From NCBI RefSeq assembly GCF_004339805.1, contig NZ_SLUI01000012.1, forward strand, positions 1-64,000: a DNA stretch of 64,000 bases. The letters run 5' to 3'. Of the stretch, positions 1 through 8,905 are shown piece after piece; within the stretch, counting starts at the first letter, position 1, and the number at the start of each line of letters is the position of its first letter. This DNA comes from Anaerospora hongkongensis. GTDB taxonomy: Bacteria > Bacillota > Negativicutes > Sporomusales > DSM-15969. The notes under the pieces were generated by a model, which was not told the DNA's origin, ran no database searches, and was given only the letters and a program-made list of their open reading frames with translations. The translations under genes and the position numbers were made by a program.

Positions 1-77
<77 letters not shown>

Positions 78-81
78 TTAG

Positions 82-115
82 CAAAAAGCACTTACGAATG
101 TGAGTGCTTTTTTGT
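82..115 (+). terminator. intrinsic terminator of the rrn operon
   Basis: GCACTTAC and GTGAGTGC form an 8-bp stem (one G-U pair) around the loop GAAT. The stem is flanked by A5 upstream and T6 downstream. It sits a few bases after the 5S rRNA and ends rRNA transcription. Confidence 0.9.
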
Positions 116-242
116 TTTGTGTAAAATGGCGAGTCAGAATGATGCGTAAAGGCCCGGCAGAGGGAGTGCCATTGCAACGCTCAGACGCTGTCGCTTAACC
201 TACGCTTATGGCAACGGCGCTCTCCTGACTAATATGCACAAG

Positions 243-273
243 AGAGGCCCTGATGGAATCCATCAGGGCCTCT
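243..273 (-). terminator. 13-bp hairpin behind the minus-strand hydrolase gene
   Basis: AGAGGCCCTGATG is followed by the loop GAATC and its exact reverse complement. It lies 4 bases beyond the stop codon of the minus-strand hydrolase gene and so probably ends that transcript. Neither side has a clear T-run, so it may act as a 3' stabiliser rather than a classical terminator. The stretch 121-242 holds no gene that I can see. Confidence 0.6.
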
Positions 274-276
274 ATG

Positions 277-1257
277 TTAGCAGCGCTTATAGTAATTAAC
301 GCCTTCAATGAATTCCTGGCAAATAAGTCCTTGAACCTCAAGATGCCGCAGGTGGGCGCGAGCTTCACCGGTGGCGAAGAATTTTTGTGGTGGAGGAAAC
401 TGATCCCAGGAGCGGTAGCTCATATCCCAGGTCATCTGTCCGGCTACCTGATAAGCTGTCAGGGGGCCGTCTGATAAAATTGAGAAGGCCTCGTCAAGGC
501 GATGCTGGTGATGTTGTTTCAGCTCAGCAATTCTTCCCTGGCAGTCGGTAAAGATGCGACGGTGTCCTGGCAGTACCAGTTTAACGGGAAGCGGTTCGAT
601 TTTGCTTAATGAGTCGAGAAAACTTCCCAGCGGATTACCTGTATCCCACCAATGCGTAATGTTGGGGCTAATATCACCCAGGAGATGGTCGCCTGAGAAA
701 AGAAGCTTTTGATCAGGCTCATAAAGGCAGACTTGTCCGGGAGAATGACCTGGAGTTTCGATACATGTTAGATGAAAATCATCAATGGTAATCACATCGC
801 CATCTTTCACAATCGTGAAGTCAATTGTTTTTGCCAGCGAGCCTTTATAGCCGGGATGACGCTCGATAGCTTGCTGCGCCTCTTCGGCGGAAAATCCATT
901 GCACCGGGCTGCTTCGAGCAAATTATGCCAGCCCGAGCGGACCGTGGCAAATTGATTAATAATAGCGGCATCCGCAGCACTGGCATAGACCGCTGACATG
1001 GGAGATTGAATATCGGGAATGAGGCCGGAATGATCGGAATGCATATGGGTAACAAAAATGTCTGTCTGATTAAGATTAACACTCAGCTCATCCAAACCGG
1101 CAAGTAATGCCTGCTGAGCTTCGGGGATTCTTAGGCCGGTGTCGATTATGAGGCTGCGTTCACGCCCCTTTATGATATAGCAATTGGTAGCCTTTAGTGG
1201 ATTCTTCGGAATCGGGATTTCCAGGCGGTATAAAGCAGGTAAAATTAGTTCAGCCAA
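277..1257 (-). CDS. metallo-beta-lactamase-fold hydrolase with C-terminal winged-helix-like region
   Basis: This is a soluble 326-residue hydrolase of the metallo-beta-lactamase superfamily. The zinc-binding motif THMHSDHSG lies at about residues 70-78. Further ligand segments are ETPGHSPGQ, FSGDHLLGD and LPGHRR. The last 80 residues, after the hydrolase core, resemble the small winged-helix tail of LACTB2- or glyoxalase II-like members. The frame is open to a TTG at 1278, but AAGGAG 8 bases before a TTG at 1257 makes 1257 the likely start. It is alone on the minus strand behind the Na/Pi gene. The substrate cannot be told from sequence; a thioester or phosphodiester is typical for the family. 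Confidence 0.85.
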   Translation of the reverse strand: MAELILPALYRLEIPIPKNPLKATNCYIIKGRERSLIIDTGLRIPEAQQALLAGLDELSVNLNQTDIFVTHMHSDHSGLIPDIQSPMSAVYASAADAAIINQFATVRSGWHNLLEAARCNGFSAEEAQQAIERHPGYKGSLAKTIDFTIVKDGDVITIDDFHLTCIETPGHSPGQVCLYEPDQKLLFSGDHLLGDISPNITHWWDTGNPLGSFLDSLSKIEPLPVKLVLPGHRRIFTDCQGRIAELKQHHQHRLDEAFSILSDGPLTAYQVAGQMTWDMSYRSWDQFPPPQKFFATGEARAHLRHLEVQGLICQEFIEGVNYYKRC

Positions 1258-1333
1258 TAGGTCCACTCCTTGCAGCAAAAATTAAATTAGATAATAGTGT
1301 TTTCGTTCCCGGAAAAAAAGATTCCTGCGTATG

Positions 1334-2263
1334 CTACCGATACTTTTTCTCTGGTATCAGCAATTCGATTAGGCGGGAAAATTGCCGCAGGAAGGGAAGC
1401 ACCAGTAAGGAAGATAGGACGTTGAACAAGGTATGGTACAGAGCGATTTGGCCGGGAAAGTCGGACGTAAATGCTGCAGTAAGCTGTGTCAGTGTACCTG
1501 TTACAGGTAAGAATAAAAGTACACCTAACAGATTTAATAAGACATGCGATAACGCAACCCGTTTGGCTGCAGCAGGTGCTACTGTACTGACGATAACAGA
1601 GGAGAGACAGGAGCCAATATTGTTCCCATACACGATGTAAGCGGCTGTTGTTAAGTTAATTAGATCTTCGTCCGCTAGTGCCATTAAAATTGCGGTAGCT
1701 GCACTGCTGGACTGACAGAGAAATGTGGCCAAAATACCGGCGGCAATTCCCTGGAAAGCATTCGTTTCTGCCAAAGAAATCACATAGAGTAAGGTGTTCA
1801 TATCCGGCAGACTGCCAAGCCCTGCTGTCAGAAAAGATAAGCCGCTGAACATGCCAAGCAGGCCTGATAATGTTAAGCCTATATACCGAAACCGTCTAAA
1901 AGTGATCAGGAGCAGGCAGACGATAAGCAACGGAATGAGCGCTTCCGCTGGCACTGAGACTGTTAGTAATTGTACGGTTGAACAGGTGCCAATATTTGCT
2001 CCCAGAATAATGCCGAGACCATTGTGAAAGGATAAATATTCAGCACTGACCAAGCTGATCGTAATTAAGGAAACGGCCGTGCTGCTTTGAAAGAGAGCGG
2101 CAGCAACTGTGCCGACTAAAATGCCGCGTAAGGGAGTACTAGTTGCTGTGCGCAGCAACAGCTGCAGCTTTTTCCATAATAGCAGCTTTAAGCCGTAGCG
2201 AACGGTAAATATTCCGCTGAGCAGCATTGTTACGCCTGCCGCAATTGATAGTATGCCAGTCAT
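1334..2263 (-). CDS. Na/Pi-cotransporter family membrane protein (PF02690)
   Basis: The 309-residue protein is almost entirely hydrophobic, with about eight or nine membrane segments. It carries the two inverted repeats of the Na+/phosphate cotransporter family. Each repeat has a QSS motif and a glycine-rich partner: QSSTA (residues 59-63) with GANIGT (88-93), and QSSSA (184-188) with GNNIGS (213-218). By homology it would move phosphate or another anion inward with sodium. It lacks the C-terminal PhoU-like domain found in longer NptA/YjbB-type members. GGAGG stands 7 bases before the ATG. Whether phosphate is the true substrate is not shown by the sequence. Confidence 0.88.
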   Translation of the reverse strand: MTGILSIAAGVTMLLSGIFTVRYGLKLLLWKKLQLLLRTATSTPLRGILVGTVAAALFQSSTAVSLITISLVSAEYLSFHNGLGIILGANIGTCSTVQLLTVSVPAEALIPLLIVCLLLITFRRFRYIGLTLSGLLGMFSGLSFLTAGLGSLPDMNTLLYVISLAETNAFQGIAAGILATFLCQSSSAATAILMALADEDLINLTTAAYIVYGNNIGSCLSSVIVSTVAPAAAKRVALSHVLLNLLGVLLFLPVTGTLTQLTAAFTSDFPGQIALYHTLFNVLSSLLVLPFLRQFSRLIELLIPEKKYR

Positions 2264-2441
2264 ATATGCACCTCCTGAGTTGCCGCTATAGCAGCATAGC
2301 CTTAGAGTATATGTTAGAGGCAGGCCTTACTTGTATGGATAAAAAAGGAACTTTATTGCTCATGAGATATAAAAACTGCAGGATGCACCATCTGTAACGC
2401 GAATTAGTACCTAGACAGTTTAGATGGGGGGAGTTGTCCGT

Positions 2442-3854
2442 ATGCCGCGGCCCAAACGGTCAAGCAGCCATGTATCCTATGTAAAACATAATCTGGAGCA
2501 AATATTTGACAATTTTCCTGATACTATATTTGTTACAGATGCAAGAGGAAATGTATTATTGTCTAATTCAACAACAGCGGTAACATTGGGAATTACATTA
2601 GACCAGCTGCTGCGTTCTAATATTGGCGACTTGGTTAAGCAGGGGTATTATAACAAATCGTATGCGCTCGAAGCAGCCGAAAAAAAATGCCCTGTTGGTG
2701 GACTTATTCATACAATGCTTAATTTTACGATGGAGTCGAAAAGTGTTCCCGTATTGGATGATGAAGGCAATGTAATAGTAGTAATTACCACCAGTAATCC
2801 GAAGGGTTCCAATCAGGCTTTTATTAGTGCTGAAGAAAGAGACAGCATGAATCAGCGCAGGCGTGAGATTGAATATCTGCGCAGCTGTGTTTTTTCTACT
2901 GATGAAGTGATTGCCGAAAGTATGGCTATGCAAAAGGCTTTGCTGCACGCTCACGCCGTGGCCCAGACGGATAGTACAACCGTGCTGTACGGAGAATCCG
3001 GTACCGGAAAGGAAGTGCTGGCTAAGTACATACATAAACATAGTAAACGGGCCCAGGAGGCTTTTATTGCTGTAAACTGCGCTGCATTTCCAGAACATTT
3101 AGTAGAGTCTGAACTATTTGGATATGAAAAAGGGGCATTTACCGGGGCAAACGCAGAAGGCAAGGTAGGACTGTTTGAGGCTGCGCATAATGGTACGTTA
3201 TTTCTGGATGAAATTGTAGAACTGCCGCTTCCTTTGCAGTCTAAGCTGCTGCGCGTGTTAGAAACAGGCGAAGTTCGCCGTTTAGGCAGTCATAAAAACC
3301 GGAAAATAGATTTTCGGCTGCTCGCGGCAACGCATAAAGATTTACGAAAAATGACCGAAGAAAACACCTTCCGTATGGACTTATATTATCGGCTGAATGT
3401 AATTCCAATCCATATACCTCCTCTTCGGGAGCGACCGGAGGATATTATTGCATTATCACTAACGTTTCTAGAACGATTTAATAAAAAATATAATTGTAGC
3501 GCTCAATTGGACTCGGAGACACTGGAAGCTTTTCAAAAATATAATTGGCCCGGAAATGTGCGGGAGTTAAGAAATGTAGTTGAGCGCAGGGTTATCGGCA
3601 GTTTGCATAAATACGATGCCGACGACCTGACCGTAATGAAAGCGATGCCGGGGGCCGCATCAAGTCGTCTGGGTCTGGAGTTTGTTGATTTCAGCGGTAC
3701 GTTAAAAGAGGTTATGAAAAATGTCGAGAAACGGTATATTCAGCACGTTCTCGAAGCTTGTAACGGACGAATCGGCGAAGCAGCCAACCGTTTAGGGATC
3801 TATCGCACCGTGCTTTATCGAAAGTTAAAAGGATATGAAGAAAATAAAGGATAG
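2442..3854 (+). CDS. sigma-54-dependent transcriptional activator (PAS-AAA-Fis)
   Basis: This 470-residue enhancer-binding protein has a PAS sensor domain at about residues 15-120 and a sigma-54 AAA+ domain at about 155-390. The AAA+ domain shows Walker A GESGTGKE (184-191), the sigma-54 contact loop GAFTGA (231-236), Walker B TLFLDEI and WPGNVREL. A Fis-type helix-turn-helix lies at about 438-463. The ORF opens with an ATG at 2424, but GGGGGGAG stands 8 bases before the ATG at 2442, so that is the likely start. A perfect -24/-12 promoter lies 270 bases downstream, ahead of the CoA-transferase operon, so this is almost certainly that operon's activator. The PAS domain probably senses a small ligand such as the acid or its CoA ester; this is inference. 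Confidence 0.95.
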   Translation: MPRPKRSSSHVSYVKHNLEQIFDNFPDTIFVTDARGNVLLSNSTTAVTLGITLDQLLRSNIGDLVKQGYYNKSYALEAAEKKCPVGGLIHTMLNFTMESKSVPVLDDEGNVIVVITTSNPKGSNQAFISAEERDSMNQRRREIEYLRSCVFSTDEVIAESMAMQKALLHAHAVAQTDSTTVLYGESGTGKEVLAKYIHKHSKRAQEAFIAVNCAAFPEHLVESELFGYEKGAFTGANAEGKVGLFEAAHNGTLFLDEIVELPLPLQSKLLRVLETGEVRRLGSHKNRKIDFRLLAATHKDLRKMTEENTFRMDLYYRLNVIPIHIPPLRERPEDIIALSLTFLERFNKKYNCSAQLDSETLEAFQKYNWPGNVRELRNVVERRVIGSLHKYDADDLTVMKAMPGAASSRLGLEFVDFSGTLKEVMKNVEKRYIQHVLEACNGRIGEAANRLGIYRTVLYRKLKGYEENKG

Positions 3855-3987
3855 GGTACAGAATAATAATAATGTACCATTCTTGCTACATTGCTCTTGG
3901 AACACAAGAAGTAGCACCGCTTTTATTTCAGCGCAAAGCAGCGAATTGATAAGAGGAAAAGATTTTGACAAACCTATCTGCATTTGG

Positions 3988-4020
3988 AAGGATGTACCTA
4001 AACTGGTACATCCTTTTTTA
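3988..4020 (+). terminator. intrinsic terminator after the sigma-54 activator
   Basis: GGATGTACC and GGTACATCC form a perfect 9-bp stem, extended by AA/TT, around the loop TAAACT and followed by T6. It separates the activator transcript from the sigma-54 promoter downstream. Confidence 0.88.
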
Positions 4021-4040
4021 TTCGATCAATAAATGTTGCA

Positions 4041-4055
4041 AAACAGGTTCTGTTT
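4041..4055. promoter_or_regulatory. candidate upstream activating sequence
   Basis: The palindrome AAACAG-GTT-CTGTTT lies about 75-85 bases upstream of the -24 element. That is close to, although nearer than, the usual enhancer distance for sigma-54 activators. It is the clearest dyad between the terminator and the promoter. A looser repeat, TGCTAC...GTAGCA, lies around 3884-3916 before the terminator. Binding by the activator encoded at 2442 is inferred. Confidence 0.4.
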
Positions 4056-4127
4056 CAGGAATATTGCAAAGATAGTAAGTACCGCTTTTGGCTTGGAATT
4101 GCTGGACATATTGTTAAAAATTTCACA

Positions 4128-4145
4128 TTGGCACAGCTTTTGCAA
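4128..4145 (+). promoter_or_regulatory. sigma-54 (-24/-12) promoter
   Basis: TTGGCAC-A-GCTT-TTGCAA matches the sigma-54 consensus TTGGCAC-N5-TTGC at every key base. The GG (4130-4131) and GC (4142-4143) are separated by exactly 10 bases. It lies 50 bases before the CoA-transferase start and downstream of the activator gene. I would expect transcription to begin near 4156 and to read through the catabolic genes. Confidence 0.92.
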
Positions 4146-4194
4146 TAACAGATAGTGGAGGTTGAAAAATAAAATTTGAAAGGAAGTGAATCGC

Positions 4195-5769
4195 TTGTCA
4201 AAGATCATTACGGCAGATCAGGCAGCTGCACTGATCGAGGACAATGTTACGCTGGGGGCTACCGGATTTGGTTTAGCCGGGTGGGCGGAAGAAGTGGCTC
4301 AGGCAATTGAAAAGCGCTTTACCGCAACAGGCAGTCCCCGGAATATTACGCTTTTACATGCTTCGGCAATCGGCGACTGGAAAGAGCGAGGAACAACCCG
4401 GCTGGGGAAGGAAGGGCTGATTAAGAAGTGGATCGGCGCTCATATTGGATCATCGGCAGGGATGTCCAAACTGGTTATTGATAATAAAATAGAGGCTTAT
4501 AACTTGCCACAGGGCTCGATTATCCAACTGCTTCGGGAAATTGCTGGCAGACGGGTGGGGTTGTTTACCAAGGTGGGACTCGGTACCTTTGTAGATCCCC
4601 GCATAGAAGGCGGAAGAATGAATGCCAAAACGACAGTTCCAATTAACAGGGTCGTCGAAGCAGAAGGCGAAGAGTGGCTGTTTTATAAGACCTTTCCTAT
4701 TCACGTTGCCCTTCTTCGCGGGACTACCGTTGATGAGCATGGAAACCTGACGATGGAGAAAGAGGGACCCATTACGGAAGCTTTATCAATGGCGCAAGCG
4801 GTCAAAGCATCAGGGGGGATTGTTATTGTCCAGGCTGAGTATCTGGCCAAGGCAGGGTCACTGCATCCTAAGCAGGTGAAAGTCCCTGGAATACTTGTTG
4901 ACTATATCGTCATTGCAACAAATCAAGAAGCCTGCTGGCAAACGGAAGGATTATATTTTAACCCTGCTTTTGCCGGAGATATTAAGGTTCCACTTAACAG
5001 TATTCCGGTTCTGCCGATGGATGAACGGAAAATCATTGCCCGCCGTGCGGCTGCGGAATTGCTTCCCAATGCTATTACCAATCTGGGGGTCGGCATACCT
5101 AGTGACGTAGCCGCTATTGCCGCTGAAGAGGGCGTTATTAACATGATGACCATGACTACGGAGATCGGGGGAGTAGGCGGTATACCTGCCAGCCTGCCTC
5201 ATTTTGGTCACTCTTATAACGGAGAGGCTGTGGTTGATCATACATCGCAGTTTGACTTCTATGACGGTGGCGGTATTGATGTAGCCTTTTTGGGTTTGGC
5301 TCAAACCGATAAGCAGGGCAATGTAAATGTAAGTAAGTTCAAAGGACGGGCGATGGGCTGTGGAGGCTTCATTAACATTTCCCAAAATTCTAAGAAAGTA
5401 GTATACTGCGGTTCCTTTACGGCTGGTGGTCTTTCGGTAACGGCTCAGGACGGAAAACTGGTTATCCTCCAGGAAGGAAAAGGTAAGAAATTTATTGAGC
5501 ACGTTGAGCAGGTAACCTATAGCGGTCAATATGCAGCCAAGGTAAATCAGCCGGTACTATATATCACTGAGCGGGCTGTTTTCACACTGGAGGATGGCGA
5601 AATGACCTTAATTGAAATCGCTCCCGGAATCGATCTCGAGAAAGACGTGTTAGCACTTATGGATTTCAAACCGCAGATTTCCAGAAATGTGAAGGTCATG
5701 AATCCTGCAATTTTTCAACCAGTCTGGGGAGGGCTTAAAGAGGTTATAGAAGCAAAAACGAAAGGTTGA
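4195..5769 (+). CDS. acyl-CoA:acetate/propionate CoA-transferase (family I, fused alpha-beta)
   Basis: This 524-residue enzyme belongs to the Pct/YdiF type of family I CoA-transferases, in which the two halves are fused. It would move CoA from acetyl- or another acyl-CoA onto the free acid that the operon degrades, through a glutamyl-CoA thioester. The catalytic glutamate is in TTEIGGVGG at about residue 323, matching Glu324 of Clostridium propionicum Pct. The frame extends to a GTG at 4186. GGAAG 8 bases before the TTG at 4195 and the family-typical beginning MSKIITADQAAALI make 4195 the better start. It is the first gene behind the sigma-54 promoter, and the next gene begins 7 bases after its stop. 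Confidence 0.92.
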   Translation: MSKIITADQAAALIEDNVTLGATGFGLAGWAEEVAQAIEKRFTATGSPRNITLLHASAIGDWKERGTTRLGKEGLIKKWIGAHIGSSAGMSKLVIDNKIEAYNLPQGSIIQLLREIAGRRVGLFTKVGLGTFVDPRIEGGRMNAKTTVPINRVVEAEGEEWLFYKTFPIHVALLRGTTVDEHGNLTMEKEGPITEALSMAQAVKASGGIVIVQAEYLAKAGSLHPKQVKVPGILVDYIVIATNQEACWQTEGLYFNPAFAGDIKVPLNSIPVLPMDERKIIARRAAAELLPNAITNLGVGIPSDVAAIAAEEGVINMMTMTTEIGGVGGIPASLPHFGHSYNGEAVVDHTSQFDFYDGGGIDVAFLGLAQTDKQGNVNVSKFKGRAMGCGGFINISQNSKKVVYCGSFTAGGLSVTAQDGKLVILQEGKGKKFIEHVEQVTYSGQYAAKVNQPVLYITERAVFTLEDGEMTLIEIAPGIDLEKDVLALMDFKPQISRNVKVMNPAIFQPVWGGLKEVIEAKTKG

Positions 5770-5776
5770 TGAGACG

Positions 5777-6919
5777 ATGATTGATATCTCACTAACTCCC
5801 GAGCAGCAGAAAATTCAAAAGCTCGCCTGGGACTTTACGAAGGAACATATTATTCCGGTGGCGGCCGAATATGACCGGACAGGTCAATTCCCTGAATTCA
5901 TTTTAGAAGAAGCAAAAAAGGCCGGATTAAATTGTATGGCTGCACCAAAAGAGTACGGGGGACCAGAGTTTACGTCAGTAACGCAATCCCTGGTCGTAGA
6001 AGCCTGGGCTTACGGCTGTGCAGGCTTTGCCACCATTCTTGGTGGTAACGGACTTAGTTCGTATCCACTGCTCATTGCCGGCACGCAGGAGCAAAAGAAA
6101 TTATATTATGGCCGTCTGGTAGCAGGCGGCATGGGAGCCTTTGCCCTCACCGAGCCGGCAGCTGGTTCGGATGCCGGCGGCTGCACTACGGTTGCTAGGA
6201 GAGAAGGCGATGAATATGTGCTAAACGGTACAAAATGCTTTTGTACTACCGGCGGTTATGCTTCTATTATGGTGGTTTTTGCTTCCACTGATCTCAGCAA
6301 AGGCGTTAAGGGTCTGAGTGCATTTATTGTTGAGTCTGAGCGTCCAGGGGTTGTTGCCGGAGCTGCAGAGCACAAAATGGGGATACGAAGTTCCAATACG
6401 ATTGAACTTCTCTTAAAAAATGTACGTATTCCGGCAGGAAACCTGCTTGGCAAGGAAGGCGAGGGTATGAAAATCGCCATGAAGACGTTGGACATGGCTC
6501 GCCCCATCGTAGGTGCTATTGGGGTTGGGGTGGCTCAGCGAGCTCTGGATGAAGCTGTAAAATATGCAAAAGAACAGCTTGATGGCAGCGGTAAACCATT
6601 AGCTGCTCATCAAAGTGTCCAATTTAAGCTGGCTGACATGCAAATCAGAGTTGAAGCAGCACGGCAAGTGGTACGACGTGCTTTAAGCCTCAAAGACGCT
6701 GGACTTCCCTATTCCAAGGAATCAGCGATAGCCAAAACACTCGCTTCCGATTCGGCGATGGTTGTAGCTGCAGAGGCCGTTGAGCTTATGGGTTCCTATG
6801 GCTACTCCAAAGATTCGATAGTGGAAAAGCTCATGCGGGATGCCAAAGTCATTCAGATTTACGAGGGCACCAACCAAGTACAGCGTATCGTTATTGCCGG
6901 GCAGCTGCTGCATTCGTAG
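5777..6919 (+). CDS. acyl-CoA dehydrogenase, catalytically complete
   Basis: The 380-residue flavoprotein would introduce a 2,3-double bond into an acyl-CoA and pass electrons to ETF. It has the first family signature FALTEPAAGSDAGG (about 122-135), the FAD-binding middle strand region, and the catalytic base in IYEGTNQVQR (Glu363). The glutamate position is that of butyryl-CoA and short-chain dehydrogenases. The gene starts 7 bases after the CoA-transferase stop, with only a weak ribosome site, which suggests translational coupling. Chain length or branching of the substrate cannot be read from sequence. Its neighbour downstream is a paralogue that lacks the catalytic residue. Confidence 0.93.
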   Translation: MIDISLTPEQQKIQKLAWDFTKEHIIPVAAEYDRTGQFPEFILEEAKKAGLNCMAAPKEYGGPEFTSVTQSLVVEAWAYGCAGFATILGGNGLSSYPLLIAGTQEQKKLYYGRLVAGGMGAFALTEPAAGSDAGGCTTVARREGDEYVLNGTKCFCTTGGYASIMVVFASTDLSKGVKGLSAFIVESERPGVVAGAAEHKMGIRSSNTIELLLKNVRIPAGNLLGKEGEGMKIAMKTLDMARPIVGAIGVGVAQRALDEAVKYAKEQLDGSGKPLAAHQSVQFKLADMQIRVEAARQVVRRALSLKDAGLPYSKESAIAKTLASDSAMVVAAEAVELMGSYGYSKDSIVEKLMRDAKVIQIYEGTNQVQRIVIAGQLLHS

Positions 6920-6951
6920 ACGCTGGGCGATGAAGAACAGGAGGGGATTAG

Positions 6952-8073
6952 ATGAGTTATCAATTGACTGAAGAACAACAACTGATTCAGCAAAGTGCCC
7001 GGGACTTTTCCCTGGAGTTTGTATGTCCCTTGGCCCGGCAAATTGATAAGAGCGGAGAACATCCGGCGGAGATTATTCAAAAGCTGGCAGAGTCTGACTA
7101 TTTAGGACTTTATCTTCCCGGTGACTATAGTGGAGCAGAAGCCGGATTCTTAAGTTTTGCACTTATTGTTGAAGAGATTTCCCGAGCTAGCGGAGCCGTA
7201 GCAGCTATCTTAGTGAATCATTCGGCTAAGTCTGCTTACGCTATTAATCGCTGGGGAAGTAGAACGCAAAAGCAAGCTTATTTGCATCTTCTGTGCAAAG
7301 GTGAAAAATTAGGGGCCTTTGCAGCAGCGGCTGTAGGCGCTGATCAAGTAACGGCAGTCAAGCAAGCTGGGGGTTATGTATTAAACGGGAAAAAAGCTTA
7401 TGTTGCTAACGGTGGAGCGGCCGATACTTATGTTGTTGTTGCCGTTACCAACCCGGAAGCAGGAAACAAAGGTCTGAGTGCCTTTATTGTCGATGCCAGC
7501 ACCACTGGCCTTACCGTAGGACGCCTTTCAGAAAAGATGGGACTGCGGGGTTGTCAGTCAGCAGAGCTTAGGTTTGATCATGTTTTTGTCCCAGCGGAGA
7601 ATTTGCTCGGCCCGGAAAATGGAGCGCAAGGACTGTTGGAGGAAGTTCAGGCAGTCGCCAGCGTAGCAGAAGGCGCTCAAGTTGTAGGCATTGCGCAGGC
7701 CGCCATGGAGGATGCTGTCAGCTATGCCAAGCAAAGAGTCCAATTTGGCCGCCCAATTGCCAGTTTCCCGGCAATTCAAAACATGTTGGCGGAAATGGCA
7801 GCTAATATTTATATGCTGCGGCTAGCCGTATATGATGCTGCGGCACTGATTGAAAAAGGGGAAGCCTTTGCCAGTGCAGCGGCTATGATCAGATTAAACG
7901 CTTATCGTATCGGTCAAGGTGCCCTGATTGATGTCATCCAAGTAGAGGGTGGCTACGGCTATAGCGAAGAGATGGCAGCATCCCGCTATTACAGAGATGT
8001 AAAAGGGGTTATTGTAAAAGACAGCTCAGCTGATTTTCCTGAGAGAATGATTGCCGCAGAGCTGCTGCGATAG
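6952..8073 (+). CDS. acyl-CoA dehydrogenase-like subunit lacking the catalytic glutamate
   Basis: This 373-residue protein has the full length and fold pattern of an acyl-CoA dehydrogenase, including KGLSAFIVD, the Arg-rich turn VQFGRPIASFPAIQ and GGYGYSEEM. Two hallmarks are missing. The signature TEPxxGSD is replaced by AAAVGADQ (about 124-131). The YEGT segment that carries the catalytic glutamate reads VKDSS (about 355-359). The alternative base position of isovaleryl-CoA dehydrogenase, in helix G, is alanine. AGGAGGGG precedes the ATG. Lying directly behind a complete paralogue, it may be the non-catalytic half of a heteromeric enzyme, as in ChsE1-ChsE2. That is inference; it could also be an enzyme with a different base. 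Confidence 0.85.
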   Translation: MSYQLTEEQQLIQQSARDFSLEFVCPLARQIDKSGEHPAEIIQKLAESDYLGLYLPGDYSGAEAGFLSFALIVEEISRASGAVAAILVNHSAKSAYAINRWGSRTQKQAYLHLLCKGEKLGAFAAAAVGADQVTAVKQAGGYVLNGKKAYVANGGAADTYVVVAVTNPEAGNKGLSAFIVDASTTGLTVGRLSEKMGLRGCQSAELRFDHVFVPAENLLGPENGAQGLLEEVQAVASVAEGAQVVGIAQAAMEDAVSYAKQRVQFGRPIASFPAIQNMLAEMAANIYMLRLAVYDAAALIEKGEAFASAAAMIRLNAYRIGQGALIDVIQVEGGYGYSEEMAASRYYRDVKGVIVKDSSADFPERMIAAELLR

Positions 8074-8108
8074 CGTACAGGGGCTTAAAAAGGAAAGGAG
8101 CATGCGCA

Positions 8109-8888
8109 ATGCCAAAAATACTGGTTTGCTATAAATGGGTTTTAGATGAACAAGATATCAGAATTAATGCCGCTGATTTGAGCCTGGATATCAGCCGCGC
8201 CAAATATAAGCTCAGCGATTACGATAAGAATGCTGTTGAAGAAGCCTCACTCCTGGTAGAAAAGTTAGGCGGTACGGTGGAAGCTCTCACGTTTGGTACC
8301 GGAACCATTAAAAATTCATTGAAGGATCTGCTGTCGCGCGGCCCCGATAAGGCTTTTTATATCTGTGATCCCCTTGCAGAAAAGGCAGATGCTTTTGTGA
8401 CCGCTAACGTATTGGCAGCAGCTGTAAAAAAGATTGGTGAATATGACCTTATTATTTGCGGTGAAGGCAGTACCGATGCCTACAATCAGCAGGCTGCGCC
8501 GCGCCTGGCAGCTCTCTTGCATATTCCAGCTGTTACTTATGTCCAGCAGGTAGCCGTTGAAGGCACAAAAATTATTGCTACCCGTAAATTAGGCAGCTGT
8601 ACTGAAGTTGTAACCGTGGATGGGCCGGCTGTTATCAGCGTATTGCCGGAAATCAACAAACCTCGAATCCCCAGCCTAAAGCAAGTAATCGGCGCAAGTA
8701 AAAAGCCTTCGGCTGAAATCATGCTGACCGAGCTGGAGCTTGAACAGAAAGATTTGATGCCCAAAGTGACAGTCTCATCAGTCAAGGGCTTTGTCATGAA
8801 CCGGAAAAACATCATATATAAAGAACCCAATCAAGCCGACAATATTGCCAAACTGGTTACAAGCCTTACGAAAGAAGGCTTGTGCTAG
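8109..8888 (+). CDS. etfB: electron transfer flavoprotein beta subunit
   Basis: The 259-residue protein is the EtfB/FixA subunit. Together with EtfA it binds FAD (and AMP or a second FAD) and accepts electrons from acyl-CoA dehydrogenases. Typical features are the start MPKILVCYKWVLDE, the segment LSDYDKNAVEEA and GEGSTDAYNQQAAPRLAALL, a CGxxSxD-type nucleotide-binding strand, followed by VITVxPEINxPRIPS near the end. AAAGGAG precedes the ATG. The order etfB-etfA-fixC-fixX is that of FixABCX clusters, so electrons may go to quinone or be bifurcated to ferredoxin. Sequence reading alone does not decide between those modes. Confidence 0.95.
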   Translation: MPKILVCYKWVLDEQDIRINAADLSLDISRAKYKLSDYDKNAVEEASLLVEKLGGTVEALTFGTGTIKNSLKDLLSRGPDKAFYICDPLAEKADAFVTANVLAAAVKKIGEYDLIICGEGSTDAYNQQAAPRLAALLHIPAVTYVQQVAVEGTKIIATRKLGSCTEVVTVDGPAVISVLPEINKPRIPSLKQVIGASKKPSAEIMLTELELEQKDLMPKVTVSSVKGFVMNRKNIIYKEPNQADNIAKLVTSLTKEGLC

Positions 8889-8905
8889 AGAAAGGAGCGA
8901 AAAAA

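Noticed and set aside
1197..1640. 147-residue plus-strand frame across two minus-strand genes
   Set aside because: It lies antisense to the hydrolase and Na/Pi genes, which have clear family motifs.
3835..4032. 65-residue frame after the sigma-54 activator
   Set aside because: It overlaps the end of the activator gene and runs through the intrinsic terminator, with no ribosome site of its own.
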